Source: an uncultured Chthoniobacterales bacterium (GTDB taxonomy: Bacteria; Verrucomicrobiota; Verrucomicrobiia; Chthoniobacterales; UBA10450). From it: a stretch of DNA of 16,507 nt. Below the pieces are notes generated by a model that saw only the letters and a list, made by a program, of their open reading frames with translations, was not told the DNA's origin and did no database searches. This document shows, in pieces, positions 6,324-14,017 of this stretch; position 1 is the first letter of the stretch; each line of letters starts with the position of its first letter. The stretch is taken from NCBI GenBank assembly GCA_955652155.1, contig CATPAT010000010.1:1-16507 (forward strand). Direction: 5' to 3'. Made by a program: the position numbers and the translations under genes.

Positions 6324-7826
6324 CTAATCCAGGCGCTGGAGGGAAGGGATGCCGTAGTTTTCCTGCAGATTGGGAGCTTCAGCATCAATACTCTTGGCCT
6401 CGAGTTCGATTTGTTTGGGATCTTCTTCGGTTTCGATTTTAATGAAGCCGCCTTCAATCGGTTGTTTTACGGCCGCGGCGAGATCATTGAGCGATTTTAT
6501 TTCCTGGCCGTTGACCTTAAGCACGGTCAGATAAGAAAACTCATCGTAGCCGATCGTGTTGTTGGCCGGAAGCACCTGACTCAAAATCACGATGCGGCGA
6601 TGTTCGCCGGGAAAAAGCTCCGATTGAAAGTGGTCGAGATAAACGAAACGCTGGGGCGCTTCCCGCTGCCAGTTCGGTCCCCATTCCTTGAGATACTGGC
6701 GGGATAATTCCTGAAAAATGAGACCGCCGAGCACCAGATACTTCGGCGCTTCATCGAGTGCATACGGCGGGCTGACGTAATCTTTTGCGTCGCGATGTTC
6801 GAGCGTGACCTTCAACTCCATCGGCTTTCCTTCACGCTGAATTTGAAACGGCAGGACGTCGCCCGCGTAGGAATGCGCGCTGATCAAATTCGTAAAATCA
6901 ATCTTCCCGTAAAGTGGATCCACATAGTTGCCGTTCTGGTCGATCTCGTGATTGCCGACCGCCAACACAATATCGCCCACCTGCATGCCGGCTTTCATCG
7001 CGGGCATGTTTGGCTCGACGTTGGTGATATAAACGCCCCCGGGTTTGCCGGTTTGGCCGGCGTATTTGCGCAACTGTGGATCGCGCGTTGGAAAAAATGA
7101 AAAACCGACTCCAGGAAATCCTTGATAATGCTCGCCCTCGGCTTCCTTCAAAAAATGGGTGATGATCGGCGCCGGAATAGCATCGATGAGCTGCGAGCGC
7201 GGATCGTAGCGCAAGAGCAAACCGGCAAGCTTGTTGTTTTTGACGAGCGGAATCGTGTAACTGTTTTCGCGATACTGCATCGGAATGCTAATGCGGTAGG
7301 TAAGAAACTGGCCGACATCGACCGGGTATTTTGTCATCTGGATGGTCGTGACCAATCCTTCGGTCGCGACCAGGGCACCGGTTGGTTCCAGTTGCCAGGC
7401 GGCGAGCCGGTCGCCGACCACGGTATCTCCGGCGATGTCGAGCGGCGCGATGCCATCAAGGAAATTTTTCTCACTCGGCTGGAGAAGGGCGAGGTTCGCT
7501 TCGTAATCGATCACTTCAACGTTGGCAGCGGTCTTTTCGCCCGATTCCGCGCGTTCAAGCTCAACGTAATTCTGGTTCGTCACCAAATCCGCGGTCACGA
7601 GGACTCGTCCTTTCGAGAGAACTGCGCCGAGCGCGCGCTTCGAGACGGGCGCTTTCTTTTGCCATGGTCGAAAATAATCATAGGGCTGGCCAGTCACGTT
7701 CACGCGCACGAGCGAAAGCACCTTTTGTTTGACGTCCTTATTTGGCGGCGAGCCCGCTTCTTTTTTCACAGCGGCCCCGGCGGTGACGACCAAAGCGAAA
7801 ACAACACTGATGAATAAGCTTCGCAT
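6324..7826 (-). CDS. Degenerate Deg/HtrA-like protein with PDZ domains (probable pseudoprotease)
   Basis: 500 residues from the ATG at 7826; the longer frame to 7973 lies inside the upstream gene. Signal peptide at about 1-18 (RSLFISVVFALVVTAGAA). It aligns along its length with the upstream Deg protease but has lost the catalytic signature. The TNAHVV block is VTADLVT, with Asp80 at the histidine position. The DCDLALI block is EANLALL, with Asn111 for Asp. GNSGGP has no counterpart: the region reads ENSYTIPLVKNNKLAG, where Ser189 may be positional but the oxyanion glycines are gone. A PDZ domain follows at about 236-345 (GVYITNVEPNMPAMKAG...VGDIVLAV), then a shared KYLVLGGLIFQELS block (362-375) and a second PDZ-like region (about 410-470). 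It probably acts in the periplasm as an adaptor, chaperone or regulator rather than a protease. Its start follows the upstream stop by one base (TAA-A-ATG), so coupled translation is likely. Confidence 0.85.
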   Translation of the reverse strand: MRSLFISVVFALVVTAGAAVKKEAGSPPNKDVKQKVLSLVRVNVTGQPYDYFRPWQKKAPVSKRALGAVLSKGRVLVTADLVTNQNYVELERAESGEKTAANVEVIDYEANLALLQPSEKNFLDGIAPLDIAGDTVVGDRLAAWQLEPTGALVATEGLVTTIQMTKYPVDVGQFLTYRISIPMQYRENSYTIPLVKNNKLAGLLLRYDPRSQLIDAIPAPIITHFLKEAEGEHYQGFPGVGFSFFPTRDPQLRKYAGQTGKPGGVYITNVEPNMPAMKAGMQVGDIVLAVGNHEIDQNGNYVDPLYGKIDFTNLISAHSYAGDVLPFQIQREGKPMELKVTLEHRDAKDYVSPPYALDEAPKYLVLGGLIFQELSRQYLKEWGPNWQREAPQRFVYLDHFQSELFPGEHRRIVILSQVLPANNTIGYDEFSYLTVLKVNGQEIKSLNDLAAAVKQPIEGGFIKIETEEDPKQIELEAKSIDAEAPNLQENYGIPSLQRLD

Positions 7827-7827
7827 T

Positions 7828-9468
7828 TTAAATCTTCGTCTGGAGATCGGGCGCCTTCGTGGTGGGCTGCTCCTGGAGATTTTGCTCGCGGACGACGTTG
7901 TAACGCATCTTGATTCGTTCCCGCGCGCCCTCAACTTGTTTCGGATCGAGCACCAGTGGCGGCCCGTCCCCAATCAGGTCGATCACCAATCGGTCGGCTG
8001 GCTCGGCCAAGGTCTGACTTAACTCGTCCATGGTGTGAATCTTTTTCCCGTTGATCGAATCGACAATTCCGCCGCGATAAGGCGCGAGATAAGTGTTGAT
8101 CGGGTCCGGCAAAATATTCGTCAGCACAATTACGTCCGGATGCTCGCGATAGATTTGATCGATCACGTAGAAATCGAAGAAATGGCGGAGACGCAGATCA
8201 GTCGGCTGATACGCTTCGAGCAAGTCAAGCGACAGCGGCTGAAAAAGCAGCCCGCCGTAAAGAACATAACGCGGCCGGACGTCGTATTTGTGGCTCTGCA
8301 TTAAATACGGCGGCACGGTGTCGAGCTGAACACTTCCGCTAGTCGATTTTTTGTCGCGCCAAATGTCGAACTTCACATTGTCGCGCTTGAATTTGCGTTC
8401 GACCACCTCGGGCATCTCCACTCGCTCGCCTTCCAGCTCCACATTTCCGTCGCTCGCGATCGGATGATTATCGATGGAGAGCAAAACGTCACCCGGCTGA
8501 AGAATTTTCGCGCACGGTCCGGCTGCGACGACCGTCTCGACTAACACGCCGCGACCGTCGTCCTTCAGTCCAAGAAATTTCCGCTGGGCCGGGTTTTGTA
8601 ATTTCCCGTAAGTAATTCCAAGATCGACATACCCATCGTAACGGCCATCGCTCACGTCCTTGAGGAAGCGGTTAATCACCGGCGTCGGCACCATGTAGGC
8701 AACGCCTTGCGCGACGTCGCCGCTGTAACCTTGAAACGCGACGCCGACGACCTTTGCATTTTCCATCACCGGACCGCCGCTGTTACCGGGATTAATTTGA
8801 GCGCTGATTTGAATGGCGAGGTGCTGATCAATCGATGAGTGGGTGTAAAGTTGGAAATCGATCCGCGAAACAATGCCGGTCGTCACCGACATGCGTTCGC
8901 CGCCGATTGGATAACCGTAGGCCGAAACGGTCGACTCAAGCTCGGGAATACCGCCGAACTTGAGCGCCAACATGTTCTTGTAGAAATTCGGTGAATCGAC
9001 CGTGATGAGCGCCAAGTCGCAATCGTGGGCGACGAAAAGCACTTTCGCCGGATACTTGTTCGGGTCGCCGTCGCGCTCGACTGTGAGATAGCGACTGTTG
9101 CTGACGACGTGTGCGTTCGTCATGATACGGTTGCCGTCGATCACGAACCCGGCGCCGACCCCACGCCCGAGCATGCCGGCATTCCAGGGCGCGCGATAAT
9201 CCGGCGCAACTTCGGTGGCGGTGATCCGCACTAAACTTTTTTGAATCGGGCCGTTTGGCCGCGGGGGCGCCACCGGGACCGGAACGGCAACGACATTTTG
9301 TGCGGGCGTGTTTGCCCGTCCCCCGGGTGGAACGTCGCGAGGTCTTGGCTCAATTGGAGATTCTGAAGGTGGCGCTCCGTTCGGTTGCTGTCCGTTCTGC
9401 TGCTGCTGCCCGTACGATGTCGACGTAACGAGCAGTGCTACTGCGATCAAAATGGGAACGCCCTTCAT
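7828..9468 (-). CDS. Deg/HtrA-family serine protease with PDZ domains
   Basis: 546 residues when started at MKGVPILIAVALL, which begins a signal peptide (about 1-20); the longer frame to 9534 adds a non-signal leader overlapping the preceding gene. A Gln/Pro-rich linker (about 20-75) leads into a trypsin-like domain with the full triad: His120 in TNAHVV, Asp151 in DCDLALI and Ser230 in GNSGGP. SVTTGIVSRIDFQLYTHSS and AIQISAQINPGNSGG resemble plant/cyanobacterial-type Deg proteases (Deg9-like) more than E. coli DegP. PDZ domains follow at about 280-390 (GVLVETVVAAGPCAKILQPG) and near the C-terminus (about 445-510), separated by RYVLYGGLLFQPLSLDLL. Expected role: ATP-independent degradation of damaged or specific envelope proteins. 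It is followed with a one-base gap by its degenerate paralogue. I give no deg or htr symbol because the subfamily is not certain. Confidence 0.9.
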   Translation of the reverse strand: MKGVPILIAVALLVTSTSYGQQQQNGQQPNGAPPSESPIEPRPRDVPPGGRANTPAQNVVAVPVPVAPPRPNGPIQKSLVRITATEVAPDYRAPWNAGMLGRGVGAGFVIDGNRIMTNAHVVSNSRYLTVERDGDPNKYPAKVLFVAHDCDLALITVDSPNFYKNMLALKFGGIPELESTVSAYGYPIGGERMSVTTGIVSRIDFQLYTHSSIDQHLAIQISAQINPGNSGGPVMENAKVVGVAFQGYSGDVAQGVAYMVPTPVINRFLKDVSDGRYDGYVDLGITYGKLQNPAQRKFLGLKDDGRGVLVETVVAAGPCAKILQPGDVLLSIDNHPIASDGNVELEGERVEMPEVVERKFKRDNVKFDIWRDKKSTSGSVQLDTVPPYLMQSHKYDVRPRYVLYGGLLFQPLSLDLLEAYQPTDLRLRHFFDFYVIDQIYREHPDVIVLTNILPDPINTYLAPYRGGIVDSINGKKIHTMDELSQTLAEPADRLVIDLIGDGPPLVLDPKQVEGARERIKMRYNVVREQNLQEQPTTKAPDLQTKI

Positions 9469-9514
9469 GCCGGAGAGTCTGGAAGATGAAACGAAGTGAT
9501 TGAAAAGCAACCGC

Positions 9515-10687
9515 TCAAATTCCTGTCCGATCAAGCAGCGATTTCAAAACTTTCTCGGCCTCGAAGATTTCACGCGCGATTTGTCGGGCCGCGCCGGAGT
9601 GTTTCGGATAATCGGCATTAATTTTCTTTACGGCATCTGCGATCTCGCCTAACGAGCGAAATGCGAGAAGACCGGCATCCCCGCCGTAATTTTTCGTGAA
9701 TCCGGTTTCCTGGGTGACGACCGGGCGTCCCGCGGCGAGGTAACAGGCGCTCCGATCGCTGAACCACCCGGTATTGAGCCGGACATACTGATCTTTCGCG
9801 GTTGTAAACTCGCCTTTCGATTGCTGGATGTAATCGCGGTAATGCCAATAATCGATGCTCATCTGCAACGGTGAGACCAAACGCCAGCCGTTGCGTTCGA
9901 ATTTTTCGCGCGCGCATAGGTCTTCAATGTTGGTCGCAAGTTCGAACGTCTCTCCGGCCCTTTTCGGCGCGGCCGCGAAACGCAAGAATTCGCGCGACTT
10001 GCTCCAGAGATATTTTCGACCCCGCCAGGTGATGTCTTTCAATCCGCTGGTCGACCAATTCGCGATCGAAGTGAAAACTGCCGCCTGTTTGGGGACCCGC
10101 TTCGTTTTCCAAAGGCCGGTCACAATTGGCTGTCGCGTCGCGTGCCATTTAAATCCGTGCCTTGGGACAGGGAATTTTTTCGTGCCGACATTTTCGCCGA
10201 ACGTGAAGAGCGCGTGATGACGGCTGAGATAGTCGATCGTCGATTTTACCCCCTGGTCGATCTTGATTTGCTCAACCCCGGGGTCGCTCTCGACATAAAT
10301 AATGCGATCGCTCTTCAAGAGATCGTCATTGAACTCCTGTGTCCCGCAAATGTTCAGGATCGCGTCGGCGTCGCGATAAAGCTGGCGAATTTTTCTTAAC
10401 GGAAGGCCGGCCGTCGGATTACTCTTGAGGTAACGGGCGCAAAAAGCCCAGCGATTCTTGAAATCGAATTCGCCCGCCAAACGATCCAAGACTTTCGCGG
10501 CGTAATCGAACTCGTTATTAACTTCGAAGGTTTCTGGGTTGTAAGGAAGCCGCGCTGAATCTTCGATGTAATAGACGTCGTGCCCCAGCTGTTGCAGTCC
10601 GACAACATAATGGACGTGCTGCCAAATCACGCCGGCAATCGGCATCGAGCCCATGAAGCCCATCACCACGATGCGCTTGCGGGCCAT
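9515..10687 (-). CDS. GT-B-like glycosyltransferase, family uncertain
   Basis: 390 residues from the ATG of MARKRIVVMGFMGSMPIAG. The frame runs to 10726, but those 13 extra residues are read from spacer repeat DNA. The N-terminus has a GT-B-like start: a beta strand, a glycine turn (MGFMGSMPIAGV) and HVHYVVGLQQLGHDVYYIED, the usual 'whole chain of a sugar-binding Rossmann domain' pattern. The C-terminal part has LNTGWFSDRSACYLAAGRP (305-321) followed by VVTQETGF, which matches the donor-binding end of glycosyltransferase family 1/4-type enzymes (G-x-P-V-V-x-x-x-x-x-x-E in loose form). No signal peptide or membrane segment, so probably cytosolic or peripheral. It sits between an acyltransferase and the protease pair. 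Sugar donor and acceptor are unknown, and a non-enzymatic relative cannot be excluded. Confidence 0.6.
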   Translation of the reverse strand: MARKRIVVMGFMGSMPIAGVIWQHVHYVVGLQQLGHDVYYIEDSARLPYNPETFEVNNEFDYAAKVLDRLAGEFDFKNRWAFCARYLKSNPTAGLPLRKIRQLYRDADAILNICGTQEFNDDLLKSDRIIYVESDPGVEQIKIDQGVKSTIDYLSRHHALFTFGENVGTKKFPVPRHGFKWHATRQPIVTGLWKTKRVPKQAAVFTSIANWSTSGLKDITWRGRKYLWSKSREFLRFAAAPKRAGETFELATNIEDLCAREKFERNGWRLVSPLQMSIDYWHYRDYIQQSKGEFTTAKDQYVRLNTGWFSDRSACYLAAGRPVVTQETGFTKNYGGDAGLLAFRSLGEIADAVKKINADYPKHSGAARQIAREIFEAEKVLKSLLDRTGI

Positions 10688-10835
10688 CACGGAGAAAACG
10701 CAGAACACCGAACGCCGAACATCCAATCTCGAATAAAAAAGACGGTGCTCCGAATTCGGGATTGGGCGTTGAACGTTGAGCGCTCGCCACGGCGGAGCCC
10801 GTCCCGGGCAAAGGCGGGTTGAAAGTTTGCTGCGG
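10688..10835. repeat. Repeat-rich spacer with imperfect inverted repeat
   Basis: The spacer holds short GAAC-x-CCGAAC units (about 10702-10720) and an inverted repeat: CCAATCTCGAAT at 10723-10734 against ATTCGGGATTGG at 10754-10765, 11 of 12 bases pairing plus one G-U, around a 19-base loop. Further GTTGAACGTTGAGCG-type units follow, then GC-rich sequence up to 10822. It resembles the mosaic spacers seen between genes elsewhere in this window. It has no T-run in the leftward direction beyond a TTTTTT loop segment, so a terminator role is possible but unproven. Confidence 0.45.
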
Positions 10836-11423
10836 TCACTGGAATGTTTTCACCACAGCAGCCGGATTCCCTGCTACGATTGTGTTCGCTGGGATGCTTT
10901 TCGTTACCACCGCGCCAGCGGCGACGATGGAGTTGTCGCCAATGGTCACACCCTTCAGAATCACCGCGTTCATTCCAATCCAGACGTTGTCGCCGATCTT
11001 AACTGGCGCGGTTTTCAATTTTGGCCGCGGCGGCCGATCTTTGAAGTAGGGGGCGAGCGCCTGCGCATCGATCAATCGCTGGGCGGGCTCGAGCGGATGA
11101 AAATCCGAGTCAGCGATTCCGACGCCCCACGAAACCAGGCAGTATGATCCGATCTCGATCTTCTCTTCGGCCATGATGAGCGCGCCATTGAGAAGTGTGA
11201 AATCGCCAATGGTGCAGCGGCCGTTTTCGCCGATTGCAAACGAGCAGCCGGCGTAACAGGAAACGTGTTTGCCAATCACAACTGCGTCGGGCTTTTTGCT
11301 GACCATTTTGCGAAAGATCTGCGCGCTTTCGCAGTAAAACCCTTCACCGAATTCGACGTTCGCCGGAATCGGGTGCGGCCACCAATCCTCCTCCACATGT
11401 CGATCTTGTTTGACGTTGCTCAT
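10836..11423 (-). CDS. Hexapeptide-repeat acyltransferase (left-handed beta-helix)
   Basis: 195 residues. From about residue 48 on, isoleucine/valine-led hexapeptides recur (VVIGKHVSCYAGCSFAIGENGRCTIG in part, IEIGSYCLVS, VKIGDNVWIGMNAVILKGVTIG, NSIVAAGAVVTKSIPANTI), the mark of the left-handed beta-helix acetyltransferase family (CysE/LacA/NodL/WbbJ type). IADSDFHP (His109) is where related maltose/galactoside acetyltransferases carry the catalytic His. The C-terminal IPANTIVAGNPAAVVK is the standard closing segment that contributes to CoA binding. These enzymes are trimers that move an acetyl or other acyl group from acyl-CoA to a sugar hydroxyl or amine. The ATG overlaps the stop of the ABC gene by four bases (ATGA), so they are translationally coupled. 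This suggests a decoration step on the exported glycan. Confidence 0.9.
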   Translation of the reverse strand: MSNVKQDRHVEEDWWPHPIPANVEFGEGFYCESAQIFRKMVSKKPDAVVIGKHVSCYAGCSFAIGENGRCTIGDFTLLNGALIMAEEKIEIGSYCLVSWGVGIADSDFHPLEPAQRLIDAQALAPYFKDRPPRPKLKTAPVKIGDNVWIGMNAVILKGVTIGDNSIVAAGAVVTKSIPANTIVAGNPAAVVKTFQ

Positions 11424-13192
11424 GTTGGAAATTTTCCGGAAGCGAACAGTTTCGCGTAAACGCCGCCGCGCGCGAGCAATTCCGCTCCGCGCCCTTGCTC
11501 GACGATGCGCCCGCGCTCGAGGACGACGATGCGATCAACGTCGTGAATGGTAGCGAGCCGATGCGTCGCAATCAACGTCGTCCGCCCGCGCATTAAATCT
11601 TTAATCGTTTCCATGATGGCGGCTTCCGTCGTGGGATCGAGCGCTGAAGTCGGCTCATCGAGAAGCAGCACCGGCGCGTTTTTCAGGAACGCGCGCGCGA
11701 TGCCTATTCGTTGACGCTGCCCGACGCTCAACTGTCCGCCGCGTTCGCCCACGGTGTTGGCGTAGCCGTTTGGCAATTGGCAAATGAATTCATCGGCTTG
11801 AGCGCGCTTGGCCGCATCAATGATTTCGTCGTCGCTCGCATCGGGCCGGCCGTAGGCAATGTTTTCCCGAATCGTCGTCGAAAAAAGCAATGTGTCCTGG
11901 AGGACGATCCCGATTTGCGCGCGCAGAGATTTCTTTTTGATCTCGCGCACATTGCGGCCGTCGAGCGCGACCGAACCGGAAGTCGGATCGTAAAAACGCG
12001 GGACCAAACTTAAAAGCGTGCTTTTCCCGGCGCCAGTGCCGCCGACGATCGCGATCATTTGATTCGGCTCGATCCGAAGATCGACATCATGCAGCACTGG
12101 TCGCCCTTGTCCGCTACCGGACGGACTCGCGACGGCAAGTGCGTAACCAAACGACACGTTTTGAAATCCGATCGCACCTTTGGCGGATTCGATCGCGACT
12201 GCGTTTGGCGAATCAGCCACGTCGTCTTCGCGATCGAGCACTTCGAAGCACCGTCTCGCGCCGGCAGTCGCGCCTTCCATCGCCCACGCGGTATAGGTGA
12301 TCGATTCGAGCGGTTGATAGAGCATTAAGAGATAGGCGCTGAAAACAAGCAGTGTTCCGAGCGTGAGCGTGCCGGCGAGGACGTGCAACGTTCCGACGTA
12401 ATACATTGCCGAGGTGCCAAGCACCATCAGAGTGCTGATCACGAGCGCGCTGTTTACGTTGGTGAGGGTGAGCCGCAAATTCGCCTGCAAACTTTGTTGC
12501 GCTTGCTGATGGAATTGCATGACCTCGTATTGTTCCCGGCCGAACGCGTGCACCATTCGAATGGAACTGAGCCCTTCCTGCGCTTGTGCGAGCACCGCGC
12601 TTTCCTGTTCCTGGATAAATGTTGATTCGCGGCGGATGCGATGCGCGAAAAAATAAATCGCCGCGATAATGAACGGCACAATGCCTAACGAGAGCAATGT
12701 CAGTTGCCAATCCAGCTGCACCATAATCGCGAACGTGCCGATCAATGTGACCACCGACCCGAAAATGCCGGTGAAGCCTTTGTTGTAAATCGTCTGGATC
12801 GATTGCGAATCGTAGGCAACCCGAAAGCTTAAATCGCTCGACCGTCGGACATCGTGATACTTGAGCGAGAGCGATTGCAAATAAGCGTAAAGATCGGTGC
12901 GAAGTTTGAGCAGCGCCTGCAGACCGACTTTGACCAGAATGTAATTGGTGGCCCAATTAATTAATCCCCATAAGAACTGAATCGCAACGAGCGCGAGGCA
13001 GAGCAGGGGAAGCCGGGTGTGCCAGTCGCCCCGCGGTGTCGGATTCGGTCTCAGAAAATCATCGACGATGATTTTGAACGGCCACGGTTTCAGCAAATTC
13101 AGTCCGATGCCGATGAGCGACAGCAGCAATCCCACAACCGTTTGCGGGAGAAACGGTCGGTAGTAACGAAGGACGCGCCGGTAGATCGACAT
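11420..13192 (-). CDS. ABC exporter, fused membrane and ATPase domains
   Basis: 590 residues from MSIYRRVLRYYRPF; the frame reaches 13273, but the extra 27 residues come from an inverted repeat in the spacer. An ABC type 1 exporter membrane domain (about 18-310, six hydrophobic segments) is joined to one ATPase domain (about 340-585). The ATPase has Walker A GGTGAGKST (384-392), a Q-loop at QDTLLF, signature LSVGQ (488-492, Val for the usual Gly), Walker B LLLDEP (about 509-514) and His544 in the H-loop IATHRLATI. It works as a dimer pumping a lipid, glycolipid, peptide or drug outward. About 13 extra residues (351-363, ALAVASPSGSGQG) lie between the A-loop Tyr and the strand before Walker A. 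The neighbouring acyltransferase and glycosyltransferase favour a glycolipid or glycan-related cargo (MsbA-like), but this is inference. Confidence 0.93.
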   Translation of the reverse strand: MSIYRRVLRYYRPFLPQTVVGLLLSLIGIGLNLLKPWPFKIIVDDFLRPNPTPRGDWHTRLPLLCLALVAIQFLWGLINWATNYILVKVGLQALLKLRTDLYAYLQSLSLKYHDVRRSSDLSFRVAYDSQSIQTIYNKGFTGIFGSVVTLIGTFAIMVQLDWQLTLLSLGIVPFIIAAIYFFAHRIRRESTFIQEQESAVLAQAQEGLSSIRMVHAFGREQYEVMQFHQQAQQSLQANLRLTLTNVNSALVISTLMVLGTSAMYYVGTLHVLAGTLTLGTLLVFSAYLLMLYQPLESITYTAWAMEGATAGARRCFEVLDREDDVADSPNAVAIESAKGAIGFQNVSFGYALAVASPSGSGQGRPVLHDVDLRIEPNQMIAIVGGTGAGKSTLLSLVPRFYDPTSGSVALDGRNVREIKKKSLRAQIGIVLQDTLLFSTTIRENIAYGRPDASDDEIIDAAKRAQADEFICQLPNGYANTVGERGGQLSVGQRQRIGIARAFLKNAPVLLLDEPTSALDPTTEAAIMETIKDLMRGRTTLIATHRLATIHDVDRIVVLERGRIVEQGRGAELLARGGVYAKLFASGKFPT

Positions 13193-13196
13193 ATCG

Positions 13197-13283
13197 ATTT
13201 TAGATTGCGGATTTTGGATTTTGGATTGAACTAGTCGCGCGTTCGCCAGCGTAATCGCAAATCGAAAATCCAAAATCTAAAAT
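13197..13283. repeat. Long imperfect A/T-rich inverted repeat between divergent genes
   Basis: The left arm (13197-13224) starts ATTTTAGATT and continues with GGATTTT units; the right arm (13256-13283) ends AATCTAAAAT and is largely the reverse complement. The ends (10 bases) pair perfectly. A second inverted pair overlaps it: TTGAACTAGT at 13226-13235 and ACTAGTTCAA at 13298-13307, perfect over 10 bases, the right copy lying in the first codons of the DedA gene. The arms flank a 31-base GC-richer centre. The element lies in the only spacer between the ABC and DedA genes, so their promoters must lie in or across it. Confidence 0.65.
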
Positions 13284-13289
13284 TCGAAG

Positions 13290-13919
13290 GTGCATCAACT
13301 AGTTCAAGTCTGGTTCGAATGGGTCCTGACCGGGGGCTACCTCGGCATCATTGTCTTAATGGCGATGGGGAGCACACCGTTGCCAGTGCCGGCTGAAGTG
13401 GTGGTGCCGCCGGCCGCATTTCTGGCCGCCCAAGGCCGGTTGAGTCTTGCCGGCGTGGTCCTAGCGAGCACTCTCGGTGCGTATCTGGGCGCGGCATTAA
13501 TGTATTGGCTCTCACTTTGGCTCGGACGTCCATTAGTCGTGCGTTTCGGGCGGTTCATTCTATTTCCGCCCAAGAAATTGGAGGAAGCGGAACATTGGCT
13601 CGCCCGCTATCAGGCCGGGGGCGTCTTTTTCGCGCGCCTTTTGCCTGGCGTTAGGCATTTGATCTCCATCCCCGCCGGTATTGTCCGGATGAATTTCGCT
13701 GTCTTCAGCATATGGACGATCATCGGGTCGGCGATTTCGTGTTCGATCCTCGCTTATTTGGGCGTCCGGGCTCAACATTTTGCGCCCGATCTTCTTAAGG
13801 ATCCGGAAGCGCTGGTCCAATTCGTGCGCGGGCAATCGAAGTGGCTGCTCCTGGTAGTTCTGGCATTTGCAGCGCTTTACATCGTGTCCATGCGGCTTTC
13901 CAAACGGAAATCTGACTGA
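13290..13919 (+). CDS. DedA-family membrane protein
   Basis: 209 residues from a GTG at 13290; the family N-terminus usually has a short helix before the first membrane segment, which fits. Hallmarks: PLPVPAEVVVPPAAFLAA (30-47, with Glu36) in the re-entrant region, and FFARLLPGVRHLISIPAG (113-130) carrying the conserved arginines, followed by five-to-six membrane segments in total. DedA proteins act in the inner membrane; known members (YqjA/YghB, PetA, UptA) support membrane homeostasis, with undecaprenyl-phosphate or phospholipid flipping shown for some. Which lipid this one handles cannot be read. It diverges from the ABC exporter across a repeat-rich spacer. A lipid-carrier link to the glycan cluster is possible but only positional. 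Confidence 0.9.
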   Translation: MHQLVQVWFEWVLTGGYLGIIVLMAMGSTPLPVPAEVVVPPAAFLAAQGRLSLAGVVLASTLGAYLGAALMYWLSLWLGRPLVVRFGRFILFPPKKLEEAEHWLARYQAGGVFFARLLPGVRHLISIPAGIVRMNFAVFSIWTIIGSAISCSILAYLGVRAQHFAPDLLKDPEALVQFVRGQSKWLLLVVLAFAALYIVSMRLSKRKSD

Positions 13920-14002
13920 CCTGTGCGGCCGCAACATTGATCAAACCGCAGTGACCACGACGCGCGAAATTAGATTGAACAGGGGCACTGAAGCTGCTGT
14001 CA

Positions 14003-14008
14003 AAAGGA
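14003..14008 (+). promoter_or_regulatory. Shine-Dalgarno site of the 60-residue gene
   Basis: AAAGGA lies nine bases before the ATG at 14018. It is one of the clearer ribosome sites in the window and is the main reason to accept this short frame as a real gene. Two other frames that overlap it lack such a site. Confidence 0.55.
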
Positions 14009-14017
14009 TACAAAGCA

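Noticed and set aside
7122..7817. 231-residue frame on the plus strand
   Set aside because: Lies opposite the degenerate Deg gene, whose alignment with its paralogue runs through this whole stretch; the plus-strand product has no recognisable pattern.
6324..7973. Degenerate Deg gene as a pseudogene
   Set aside because: The frame is intact over 500 codons, keeps signal peptide and PDZ regions, and is coupled to the active gene, so selection on the protein is more likely than decay.
12213..12956. 247-residue frame on the minus strand
   Set aside because: Out-of-frame shadow of the ABC exporter membrane domain; Arg/His-rich composition typical of such shadows.
13920..14017. Promoter for the 60-residue gene
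   Set aside because: TTGATC at 13937 and TAGATT at 13971 are 28 bases apart, too far for a sigma-70 pair; no other convincing pair was found.
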